Assembly (NCBI GenBank): GCA_965263165.1
Contig: OZ253584.1
Span: forward strand, 310,001 to 374,000
Direction: 5' to 3'
Origin: SAR202-VII-2 sp965263165
GTDB taxonomy: Bacteria > Chloroflexota > Dehalococcoidia > Lucifugimonadales > SAR202-VII-2
DNA length: 64,000 bases
The notes under the pieces were generated by a model, which made no database searches, was not told where the DNA came from, and worked only from the letters and a program-made list of their open reading frames with translations. Position numbers and translations under genes: made by a program. Shown here piece after piece: positions 10,801-18,290 of the stretch; within the stretch, counting starts at the first letter, position 1; every line of letters begins with the position of its first letter.

Positions 10801-12385
10801 AGCGGAGCGCGATGCGGTCAGGGAATGGGCGACGGATGCTGAGCGGCTACTTGCGGCGGTGGGCGAGTTCGAGCTGAGGCAGCGTTTGCCGAGCTCTCTG
10901 ATAACAATACTCGAACGGAGTCAGAGCCCAGTAGTGGGTATTCGGGCGGCAATGGCGGCAATCGCTACGTTCCACACTGGTGCACTTCGTGAGTATCGCG
11001 ACGCGCTGGTCCGCTTGGATCCTCCTAAGCAGTGGGCAGGGAGCCAGAGAGCTGTCGAATTCGTCCGCTCGCTAGGATTCGGGGAAGAGTGGGCCGGAGA
11101 GCGGAATCCTCGACGCGACCCCTACGTGGAGGTAGAAGGGCCTTACTCGCTGCCCGAGCTTCATGATTACCAGCGCAAAGTCGTCGGTAACGCGAGAAGG
11201 CTGATCCATTCGAACGGAACGGCGGGCGAACGACGCGGGATGATCAGCATGCCCACTGGTTCAGGAAAGACGCGAGTGGCTGTCCAGGCTATTGTCGAAG
11301 CTATGCGAGAGGACGGTTTCAAGGGCGGTATTTTGTGGGTTGCTGACCGCGACGAGCTGTGCGAGCAGGCTGTTGAGGCCTGGCGTCAAGTCTGGGCGAG
11401 CGAGGGCGCTCAGGCGACTCAGCTACGAATATCTAGAATGTGGGCTGGGCAGCCTCAACCGCTGCCTACCGGGGACATGCACGTGATTGTCGCAACCATC
11501 CAGACACTGGCTGCCAAGATAAGTAGGCAACCCGATTCATATGGATTTTTGGCGGACTTCAAGCTCCTGGTCTTCGATGAGGCGCATAGATCGGTGGCGC
11601 CCACCTTTACGTCGGTTATGCAGGAGCTCGGGTTGACTCGTTGGAGGCGCTCCCATGAACCGTTACTGATCGGTCTCACTGCTACGCCATACAGGGGCCA
11701 CGATGTTGCCGAGACTGCTCGGCTAGCGAATCGTTACGGCAGCAACCGTCTGGATTCGGGCGCATTCACGAACGACGACCCTGAAGATGTAATCCGAGAA
11801 CTACAAACCATGCGCATACTTGCTCAGGCCGATCATGACACTATCGAGGGGGGCCGGTTCTCCATGTCCGATGATGAATTGCAGCAGTCTAGAGAAACTC
11901 CCTGGTTGCCCCGTAGTGTCGAAGGGCGAATCGCCGATGACATTGGCCGTACACAGCGCATCGTTCAAGCATATAAGGAACATATCGATTCCGCCTGGCC
12001 GACGCTAATTTTCGCCACATCCGTCGAACACGCGCAGACGGTCGCGGCCCTCTTGGCCTCAATGGGAGTCAGAGCCCGTGCTGTAAGCGCAGCTACTGAT
12101 ACTTCTAGCCGTCGCCGCATTGTGGAGGAGTTCCGCGCGGGAGAAATCAAAGCTCTTGTCAATTACGGAATATTCAGAGAGGGGTTCGATGCACCCAAGA
12201 CGCGGGCCATCATAGTCGCTCGCCCAGTGTACAGTCCCAACCTCTACTTCCAGATGATTGGCAGAGGCCTGCGCGGCGTCAAGAACGGCGGGAATGACCG
12301 ATGTCTTATTCTCAATGTAAGGGACAATATCGACAACTTCGAACGAAAGCTCGCATTCTCGGAACTTGATTGGCTTTGGGCTTGA
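7874..12385 (+). CDS. Sacsin-like HATPase fused to SF2 helicase
   Basis: A protein of 1503 residues from ATG 7874; a TTG two codons earlier is less likely. The first 22 residues are strongly basic (MAKRRKRNQKRKGRR). Residues about 70-190 hold a GHKL-type ATP-binding fold as in sacsin: N-box FELVQNSADSL, G1 YCADEGRP and G2 GRFGLGFKSVL. A long middle region of about 900 residues has no motif I can name. The C-terminal 390 residues are a DEAD/DEAH helicase like restriction-enzyme motor subunits: MPTGSGKT near 1125, FDEAHRS near 1234, TATPYRG near 1267 and GRGLRG near 1463. Such giants occur in prokaryotic defence islands. Both ATPase modules look intact. The gene ends the co-directional run; what the HATPase senses is unknown. 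Confidence 0.8.
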   Translation: MAKRRKRNQKRKGRRVDNRNKVIGGQKETAYALPANHPAPSRAVWAGPDGPLGSYITRESQKTLEAYRSQSNLIAEHANHEEDTARGGYAHRQLFELVQNSADSLAGLGSGRIQIRLTPTHLYCADEGRPIDSSGVTALMFSHLSSKRGTTEIGRFGLGFKSVLGVTDTPEFFSRSGSFRFDRAKARELIQPVAPASERYPALRLPDPFDPWPDMESDPILRELMAWAVNIVRLPLKAGAHEVLASQIRDFPPEFLLFVEHVSKLVLQDDNQEDTRSFSLRREDHLFVLYDGSSTIQWLLTKAIHELSPDARSDRRSLDDEDEVPIWWAAPVNRLNEPGKFWAFFPTMTTSLLSGILNAPWKTNEDRQNLLPGVYNNELIDAAARMVADALPRLLAQEDPAQHLDALPRRREADDSEHSERLRAQLYSNLQGQDFVPDQDGTLRKIPDISYPPRELTRDGQIAWDSLDRWAAYAGRPSGWLHHTALSRNRLATLERVIGKPLSRAAISDWLKGLVENATEEVHALQASTAAIQTAALIPESIRGSHNILGSIVLTAAGTWVVPNPDTVFLGGDNTSTESNLVHPQLQAEPETLDSLNKLGIKPASAESAFREFASRLLGTPKYERRVTSNEEWHEFWRLARYVDQKEAKKIINESTHRGENWRDKLCVRTISGKWRSLFQTLLPGPIVPADGSRDRDVSIDVQYHESELPLLTQLGAVSSPRAGHELSLAKSHQFIRRCKTVFQERAKRDIGRRPRDDLLGFEKPETGGPLDLLELLSEEDKAKYTWDLLALDDTYKRWTMRHNTQEIYPRIDFESPAIEILRQHGGIETRDGIFPLSDGLGDPSQSLAVLFKLLSHPRAAWIRQVFELQSEVDSPTELIGADAPVPLVDEWPGLRTHLSKERANLELVRCDGFQQMDGVNGHEERDCIIIEGTVYVTRKGDERDEIAAILRALGLQLDREQIERILLGLTDADVQAERDAVREWATDAERLLAAVGEFELRQRLPSSLITILERSQSPVVGIRAAMAAIATFHTGALREYRDALVRLDPPKQWAGSQRAVEFVRSLGFGEEWAGERNPRRDPYVEVEGPYSLPELHDYQRKVVGNARRLIHSNGTAGERRGMISMPTGSGKTRVAVQAIVEAMREDGFKGGILWVADRDELCEQAVEAWRQVWASEGAQATQLRISRMWAGQPQPLPTGDMHVIVATIQTLAAKISRQPDSYGFLADFKLLVFDEAHRSVAPTFTSVMQELGLTRWRRSHEPLLIGLTATPYRGHDVAETARLANRYGSNRLDSGAFTNDDPEDVIRELQTMRILAQADHDTIEGGRFSMSDDELQQSRETPWLPRSVEGRIADDIGRTQRIVQAYKEHIDSAWPTLIFATSVEHAQTVAALLASMGVRARAVSAATDTSSRRRIVEEFRAGEIKALVNYGIFREGFDAPKTRAIIVARPVYSPNLYFQMIGRGLRGVKNGGNDRCLILNVRDNIDNFERKLAFSELDWLWA

Positions 12386-12799
12386 AACATCTTCAAGGTC
12401 ATGATTCCAGAAATCGCCGAACACTACCGGAGGTCCGACTAGCGACAAGGTTCCTGTCAGCCGAGGGTCTATCACATGGAGCAGTCGGTGACCGGCTTGG
12501 CAGAGTCGGCTTGTGTTGGTGGATTTCCCGGCGATACCTCCGCTCTTGTCTTCGCAAGTGCGCAAGGCGATAATGTGGGTTGGGTCAGGGGCACAGTGGA
12601 GAATCATAGGACGAGCCTCCAACCGTGAGAGCCGGAAGCTCGTGAAGCGCTTACCAGCGGTCGGCGGCCGCTTCCCTATAGCCGGATCTCCCAGCGAAAA
12701 GTTCGCAATTCAGTCTTACTAAGCCCACCATGCTGCACAAAATCAAGGACTGAATACGTGTGAAGGCCGAACTCAGATAAACGGCGCAGGGAGGATTAA
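12386..12799. other. Intergenic stretch without recognisable gene
   Basis: About 410 bases between the HATPase-helicase and the carbonic anhydrase. Short open frames on both strands are shadows or random; I see no tRNA, terminator hairpin or repeat. The stretch marks the end of the defence-like block. Confidence 0.5.
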
Positions 12800-13291
12800 A
12801 TGCCCGTTATTGATGACCTGCTCGCGAATAACACTCGCTATGCGGAAAATTTCGACAAAGGCGACTTGCCCATGCCTCCGGGGCTCCGCCTCGCGGTCGT
12901 GGCGTGCATGGACGCCCGCCTCGACACGCACAGCTTGCTGAGGATCGGGGAAGGCGATGCCCACGTCATCCGAAACGCCGGTGGCGTGGTGACCGACGAT
13001 GCGATCCGCTCACTGACGATCTCGCAACGCCTGCTGGGCACGACGTCGATCATGCTCATCCACCACACGGACTGCGGAATGCTGACCTTCCGTGATGACG
13101 ACTTGAAGGACGCGATCATGGCCGACACGGGCCTACGGCCGGCCTTCGCGCTGGAGGCGTTCGGCGATCTTGAGGGGGACGTGCGACAGTCGATGGCCCG
13201 AATCCAGGCAAGCCCCTTCATTCCCAATAAGGACGATGTGCGTGGCTTCGTCTACGACTGCGCGACGGGGAAACTAAACGAGGTCACCTGA
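12800..13291 (+). CDS. Beta-carbonic anhydrase
   Basis: A 163-residue protein interconverting CO2 and bicarbonate. The zinc ligands of the beta class are visible: C36 in ACMDAR, and H89 and C92 in HHTDCG. D38 and R40 form the conserved Asp-Arg dyad that gates the zinc. Length and the motif RNAGGVVTDDAIRSL fit the short bacterial (mycobacterial-like) subgroup. The ATG follows a GGGAGGATTAA ribosome site. It stands alone, with decayed mobile-element sequence downstream, so the context adds nothing about its use. Confidence 0.92.
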   Translation: MPVIDDLLANNTRYAENFDKGDLPMPPGLRLAVVACMDARLDTHSLLRIGEGDAHVIRNAGGVVTDDAIRSLTISQRLLGTTSIMLIHHTDCGMLTFRDDDLKDAIMADTGLRPAFALEAFGDLEGDVRQSMARIQASPFIPNKDDVRGFVYDCATGKLNEVT

Positions 13292-13427
13292 CCCCGCCTC
13301 CCCGCAGACGGTGGCTTTTGCTCCACCAGGGTTGACCGCTATCTGGCGCTTGCGCCGGGCGTTCGTGCGCATGGGCGACGGATGTCCGCAGCCTTCGCTT
13401 TGCGATGGGCCGGGGGCTTAGCCGGCT

Positions 13428-13790
13428 TCACCCGACCGGCCCCGCCTTGTCCTTTGCGTTCGCGCCCCAGGCCAGAGTCCCGGTGTAAGCCTCGTTGCCG
13501 AGAATGGCGTGGACGTTGGTCTTGCCCCAGAGCTTGTCTGAGGGACTGGCAACGCCCTCGTCGTTCAGTGTCTTGGTGGTGTCCAGTAAACCCCGTCCGG
13601 CCTCAGCCATCTCGAAAATGCGCCTCATGACGGGGGAGGTGTCGGGGTCGGGTTTTAGGGTGGGTCGCTTCTTGGCCCCGACCTGCGCCATGAGCTTGCT
13701 GTAGCCGTAGGGCGCCCGGCTGCCGACCCAGAAGCCTCCGGAAGCGGCCTCCCGCATCCCCCGCGCGACCTCCTGGGCCAAGATTCCGGT
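13428..13790 (-). pseudogene. C-terminal fragment of a large serine recombinase
   Basis: The minus frame reads LAQEVARGMREAASGGFW, then YGY, MRRIFEMAEAGRGLLDT and NEAYTGTLAWGANAKDK. This is the 'Recombinase' domain found downstream of the resolvase catalytic domain in large serine integrases. The catalytic N-terminus is missing: homology stops near 13785, just before LAQEV. The 3' end is also broken, with a stop at 13428 after GPVG. The missing N-terminal type of domain is found at 23.44-23.81 kb on the other strand. The gene cannot be functional as it stands. Confidence 0.8.
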
Positions 13791-13829
13791 TTCCCAAAAC
13801 TACGCCAAAATTTGCGGTGCTCGTGGGCA

Positions 13830-14278
13830 GTGGACTTTGAGCCGGTTGAAGGCGATGATAGTTGAGGAGCCTCGTTCGAGTCTCCGCAGGCGGACCGACA
13901 ATTGGAGTTGCCGCAGCAGGCGCAGGGGGATTGGCGGAAGACAGCCCCGAGCGCCAGTGGATTGTGGCTGCGTCGAAACTGCTGGGGCAGTTGCCGCTCC
14001 AAGACGCGGAACCGACCAAGGCGGAGCGGACTTGAGGGGTTGGGGGGTGAGCCGGGGCCGCATCTTGTCGGTGCATGACCCGGAGATGCGCCATGGCCAC
14101 AAAAGCAGTCGACGGTTCGATGGACGGAAGGCGGCGGTGGTAGTGGACGCCGACTCTTAGTTGGTCACTGCGGTGTACGTATTGCCGGTCAATGCTGCGG
14201 ACAATCTGAGCGCGCTGGAACTGGTGGAACAGAGCGAAGCGAACCCTGGGATATTCGGAGGAGAAGGCCATGAATGAT
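13830..14278 (+). pseudogene. Decayed IS1182-type transposase
   Basis: Two reading frames hold pieces of a DDE transposase. One reads WIVAASKLLGQLPLQDAE (about 13959-14012). The next holds RILSVHDPEMRHGHKSS and RRFDGRKAAVVVDADS, then an in-frame TAG at 14158-14160, then LVTAVYVLPVNAADN and LELVEQSEANPGIFGGEGHE. The phrase DPEMRHGHKSS...RFDG.KAAV is typical of IS1182-family transposases. Frameshift, stop codon and missing ends make it inactive. It abuts the serine-recombinase fragment. It belongs to a different subgroup from the intact element at 53.7-55.3 kb. Confidence 0.75.
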
Positions 14279-14483
14279 GCTGCGTGGCTCGGGCAAACTT
14301 GGACACTCACTTTGCTCGCGTTGGCCTTACTGCCAAATTACCCCTTCGCAACAAGGGGTCTCCGTCCTGGTTTCTAGGAGTCTGTCCAAGGAACAATATT
14401 TTAAACGATATGTGTCTCTAGTAGAGTGAAAGAGTGCGAATAACTCCACAGCAAAGTCCCGGTTGCCGTAAGTAGGTTATTGC

Positions 14484-15650
14484 GTGGCGTTTTTCGTCTA
14501 CAGGAACGAATTGTTGGACAGGATTCTAGCATTGCTGAGTTTTCGCAAAATCCTTGACTTCAAGCGAACAATCCTGACTCTCTGTGTCGTATTATTTATC
14601 CTCACCTTTCAGCCTTGGGGTCGAGCGGAGGGGCAGGAGCTTCCAATGGTGAGCTTGGAGAGAGTCGATCCCTCGCCGGTGCGAGAAGGGGAGCAGCTGA
14701 CCGTCACGGCGCGTATCGCCCCGCCGCTCCCAGCGGATGCCACCGAGGAAATGAGGGTCCGGGGCGGGATTCTAGTATACGATTCATCGAAAGGCGAATT
14801 CGCTGATGCATTGATAGCCTTCGTATTTCGGGCGGGCGCGGAGACGCGTGACCTGACCTATCGCGTAGATGACGATGGCGTGATCACGACGGACCGCACG
14901 ATCCGAGTCGCAGTCAATTGGGTATTTGACAGTTATCAGGTAGGAGGGCCATCGGAAATCGTGGTCCCGGTGTTGGATACGAGCGCCACGGGATCGCCTC
15001 CTCTCCCGCCGCCGCCGCCGCCGCCGCAGGCTCCCACGCCTACGCCGGTTCCCACACCTACGCCCACGCCTACGCCGGTTCCCACACCTACGCCCACGCC
15101 TACGCCGGTCCCCACACCTACGCCTACGCCGGTTCCCACACCGACGCCTACGTCTACGCCGGTTCCCACACCTACGCCTACGCCTACACCTACGCCGGCT
15201 CCCACACCTACGCCTACGCCTACGCCTACACCTACGCCGGCTCCCACACCGACGCCCACGCCTACGCCTACTCCTACGCCCACCCCTGAGCCAACGGCCA
15301 CCCCCACCCCCACCCCCACGCCGACACCTACTCAGACGCCTGCGCCTGCGCCAATACCCACGCCCACACCCACTACCGCGCCCACGCCGACATCCACAGA
15401 GGCGCCTACCGCCGCGCCCACGATCGGTCCAACCTCAACACCTACCGCCGAACCAGCGCCACAGACTACTCGACGCGACTTGGAGCAGCCAGCAATCCCC
15501 TTAGTCGGCGATGCCATTCCCCGCATCCGCGACACCCTGGGCGGCATCGCGTCCACTCCCCGGCGACGCGCCACGCTCATCTTCATCCAGGGCCTGGCTA
15601 GCGCAATGGCCATGGGCGTCTTCGCCTACCTGATTCTACGGCGAAGCTAA
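14484..15650 (+). CDS. Membrane-anchored Thr-Pro stalk protein
   Basis: A 388-residue protein from GTG 14484; TTG 14511 is an alternative. Residues about 28-45 form a hydrophobic segment (ILTLCVVLFILTFQPW), a signal peptide or anchor, followed by a globular domain of about 120 residues (PMVSLERVDPSPVREGEQL and so on) with a beta-sandwich look. Residues 174-181 are polyproline. Residues about 183-322 are a near-perfect Thr-Pro repeat with Val, Ala or Glu breaks. A single C-terminal transmembrane segment near 365-385 is followed by RRS. This is the plan of a cell-surface protein with a rigid, possibly O-glycosylated stalk. The function of the head domain is not recognised. It converges on the sensor kinase gene. 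Confidence 0.75.
   Translation: MAFFVYRNELLDRILALLSFRKILDFKRTILTLCVVLFILTFQPWGRAEGQELPMVSLERVDPSPVREGEQLTVTARIAPPLPADATEEMRVRGGILVYDSSKGEFADALIAFVFRAGAETRDLTYRVDDDGVITTDRTIRVAVNWVFDSYQVGGPSEIVVPVLDTSATGSPPLPPPPPPPQAPTPTPVPTPTPTPTPVPTPTPTPTPVPTPTPTPVPTPTPTSTPVPTPTPTPTPTPAPTPTPTPTPTPTPAPTPTPTPTPTPTPTPEPTATPTPTPTPTPTQTPAPAPIPTPTPTTAPTPTSTEAPTAAPTIGPTSTPTAEPAPQTTRRDLEQPAIPLVGDAIPRIRDTLGGIASTPRRRATLIFIQGLASAMAMGVFAYLILRRS
15027..15400 (+). repeat. Low-complexity ACGCCT/CCCACA tandem repeat encoding Thr-Pro
   Basis: Coding tandem repeat built on hexamers such as CCTACG and CCCACA, giving alternating Thr-Pro. A (CCG)n run lies just upstream near 15008-15028. Synonymous third positions vary between units, so the repeat is not a fresh slippage product, but copy number is likely to differ between strains. 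Confidence 0.9.
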
Positions 15651-15696
15651 GGCTGCAGCCTGTTGCACAAATGGGGTTCGTAGACTGGCCGGTTCG

Positions 15697-17631
15697 TTAG
15701 CCGAGTTCCTCGGCTTCCAGCACAGCAGCAGCAGTAGTAGCAGTCGTACTCGTGGCTGGCACGGTCATCGTGAACTCCGCATACTCTCCGTACACTGTGT
15801 CCACAGACATGTCCCCCCCCAACCGACGAGCCACATCGGCAGCGATGGGCAGGCCCAACCCAGCCCCCAACGCGCCATCGCGCGTCGAGAAGAAGGGATT
15901 GAATATACGGCCAACAACGTCATCCGGGATTCCAGGACCGTTGTCCCGGACTCGTATCTCCGCCACATCACCCACCAGACGGGTCGAAATGGCCAACATC
16001 GGTTCGTAGCTATCGTCTGAGGCATCCCGCTTCAGCCGCATTGCATAGCAGGCGTTCGACACCAAGTTCAGGATCGCTTCGCTGAAGTCTCGCTCCACCA
16101 ATGGCGCCTCACCTAACGATGCGTCCAAGTCGAAGACGGGTTGTATCGAGAAATCCTGCCACTCTGCGCTGAAAGTTTCGCTTCCCAACTGCACGGCGCT
16201 CTGCAACACTCCGTTCAAGTCGGTCATAACCGGCTCTCCACCCACAACTCCCATGCCGCGCATACGCTCCACGATTACCAGCGCGCGCCCTCCATTGGAA
16301 AGGATACGATTCAGGCTGTTGGTCAACTCCTGACTGATATCATCCAGCAATGCCGTGTCTTCCGCCGTCATTCTATCCCGATAGGTCTCCAACATCTCCG
16401 ACAGCTCACTGTAGAGCTCGAGAGAACCCTCGGAGAAGTTATGGACAAAATTCAAGGGGTTGCTGATCTCATGCGCCACGCCGGACACCAACTCACCCAA
16501 AGCTGCCAACTTTTCCTGGGCGACGAGGCGTGCCTGTACCCGCTGCAGCTCTGCATTCGCTTGACGCAACTCCTCATACAGCTGCTCGACCAAATTCAAA
16601 CGTTGAACTTCCAGGGCCTGTTGCCGGAAGATCTCCAGGGCATTGGCCAATTCTCCGATCTCATCGCGCCCCACTTCCGGCACCGGGGTTTCCAAGTCTC
16701 CGTCGGCCATCCCCCGCATACGCTCCGACATGCGTGAAAGCCGTCGCACCATGCCGTTTCCTACCCACAGCCACGCTGCCAGAGTGGCCACGATCACACT
16801 GATCACGCTGATGGCCGTCAAGAGGGTCCGTCCCTCGTCGAAACTGCTGACGGCCATGCCCAGTGCCTCTGAAGAGTGAGCGTTGGAGGCCGCCAACAAG
16901 CTCGATACAGAATTCTCCAGGGCCGCGCTCGACACATCAAAGGCCGCCGCGAAGTCCCTAACGTTGGCCTCCAACACCAGCTGGAGGCCGCGGATGTAGA
17001 ACGCTCCCTCACCCTCCCCCAAAGACGCCACCGCCGGGTCGATGCCGATCGCATTCAGAGATGTAAACTCGTTCCACAATCCCTGAAGGGCAGCCTCATC
17101 ATCGGCTTGCAACGCCTGCCGCAACACCGATAAAGCCGCCTCTGACTCACCAACATCGGACGAAGTTGTTGTTAGGCGCAATCGGTAATTGGCAGCAACT
17201 TCGTTTATGCTCAGCAGGTCATTCTGGTTCGCAGCGAGATTGTCAATGACCTCAGCCAAAGCGTAGGCCGCGTCGCTGACGGCCTGCGCATCCGACGCCA
17301 GCGCCGGTACGCTGCTCACCTCACCCAAAGCGGTTGCCATCTGTTCCAAAGACTTGGCAACGACGTCCGCTTCCAAGTCCTGAAACCCTGATTCAGATTC
17401 GGCCACCACTTCCAATCCCAAAATGCGCAACCGCTCCGCCTCGCGAGCAGCGGCCCAGGATCCCTCCAGCGCAGGCACAGACTCCGACTGGACCTGGTAG
17501 TTCAGGTCCCCGCTCTGCTCGAAGTAGTAGACGCCCACCGCGCCGGACACCAGGGTCAGGGCCACCGCGAAGCCCAAGGCCAGGTACAGCCGGCTGCCAA
17601 TGCGTCGCCACTTGTCGATAAGGAAGCGCAT
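15697..17631 (-). CDS. Membrane sensor histidine kinase (orphan)
   Basis: I start this at ATG 17631 (MRFLIDKWRRIG), which has AGGAG 11 bases upstream; the product has 644 residues. A first membrane helix (YLALGFAVALTLVSGAVGVYY) leads into a long helical periplasmic sensor region. A second helix (LTAISVISVIVATLAAWLW) and a HAMP linker follow, then a coiled coil running into the H-box (GVAHEISNPLNF, H387). The catalytic domain has LNLVSNACYAM (N), VRDNGPGIP (G1), FNPFFSTR (F) and GAGLGLPIA (G2). It should autophosphorylate and pass phosphate to a response regulator, but no regulator gene is adjacent, so the partner is unknown. The sensor part is all-helical, as in chemoreceptor-like four-helix bundles; its ligand cannot be read from sequence. 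Confidence 0.9.
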   Translation of the reverse strand: MRFLIDKWRRIGSRLYLALGFAVALTLVSGAVGVYYFEQSGDLNYQVQSESVPALEGSWAAAREAERLRILGLEVVAESESGFQDLEADVVAKSLEQMATALGEVSSVPALASDAQAVSDAAYALAEVIDNLAANQNDLLSINEVAANYRLRLTTTSSDVGESEAALSVLRQALQADDEAALQGLWNEFTSLNAIGIDPAVASLGEGEGAFYIRGLQLVLEANVRDFAAAFDVSSAALENSVSSLLAASNAHSSEALGMAVSSFDEGRTLLTAISVISVIVATLAAWLWVGNGMVRRLSRMSERMRGMADGDLETPVPEVGRDEIGELANALEIFRQQALEVQRLNLVEQLYEELRQANAELQRVQARLVAQEKLAALGELVSGVAHEISNPLNFVHNFSEGSLELYSELSEMLETYRDRMTAEDTALLDDISQELTNSLNRILSNGGRALVIVERMRGMGVVGGEPVMTDLNGVLQSAVQLGSETFSAEWQDFSIQPVFDLDASLGEAPLVERDFSEAILNLVSNACYAMRLKRDASDDSYEPMLAISTRLVGDVAEIRVRDNGPGIPDDVVGRIFNPFFSTRDGALGAGLGLPIAADVARRLGGDMSVDTVYGEYAEFTMTVPATSTTATTAAAVLEAEELG

Positions 17632-17699
17632 GCCGGAAACAACTCCTGAAAGAATGCAGATCTCGCGGAAAGCGCGCCGGGGCAATCTGCTTTACCTCA

Positions 17700-18250
17700 T
17701 AGAATAGCACACACCTCTGCTTCCCTAGTGGCAAAGCCCCATCGGTTCTAGCGCCGGGTGCGCGGCAGTGGAGGGGCCAGGCGCAGGAGCGCCGTCGTCA
17801 GACGGGAGAGCCATAGATGCCGCCGGTAAGGCCGTCTCCACTTGGACAGGCTGGCTTCCTGATCGAAGCATCGGGGGATGGATCGCCGGTCTACCGGATG
17901 AAGTCAATGCCCAAGTTCGGATACAACGCCTGCCGCCGGCGCCCAACGAGCTCTATGATGTTGGTCCCCCGTTGCCGACGGGGACTTCCTCCTACGATCA
18001 GCCCGAGCTCACCTGCCTGGACGAGATAGACCATCTGGAGCCGGAGGAAACGGTCGCCGTAGTGAAGGCGTCCAACGGATGGTGGGGGCGGTCAGGCTTA
18101 CGGGCTTGCCTGTGTAAATTGGCATGTAATTCCCCTCTGGCGGGGGCAGCACCCCACAGCAGCGTGCGGTCGTTAGGATTAACAGGAGATCCGTTAGTCC
18201 GGCAGGGACAGGTAGAGGGTCAGCGGGGACCGAGTTTCCTGGGCAGGCCA
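17700..18250. other. Intergenic region with an unrecognised minus-strand frame
   Basis: About 600 bases between the kinase and formate dehydrogenase genes. On the minus strand a frame from about 18070 to 17895 reads GDRFLRLQMVYLVQAGELG, then RQRGTNIIELVGRRRQALYP, and stops after GIDFIR. It looks protein-like but has no start and no family I know, so it may be the end of a decayed gene. The longest plus-strand frame there (17768-18262) has no recognisable features. Confidence 0.3.
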
Positions 18251-18257
18251 TTTGATG

Positions 18258-18263
18258 TATAAT
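18258..18263 (+). promoter_or_regulatory. Consensus -10 element upstream of fdh
   Basis: A perfect TATAAT preceded by TG lies 28 bases before the fdh ATG. No good -35 hexamer sits 17 bases upstream (TTTCCT), so the promoter would rely on the -10 or on an activator. Confidence 0.4.
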
Positions 18264-18290
18264 GCGCCAAACTGGACTTAGGGTGTTAAT

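Noticed and set aside
14936..15319. Minus-strand Gly-Val repeat protein (127 residues)
   Set aside because: Mirror reading of the Thr-Pro repeat; the plus strand has signal, head domain and membrane anchor.
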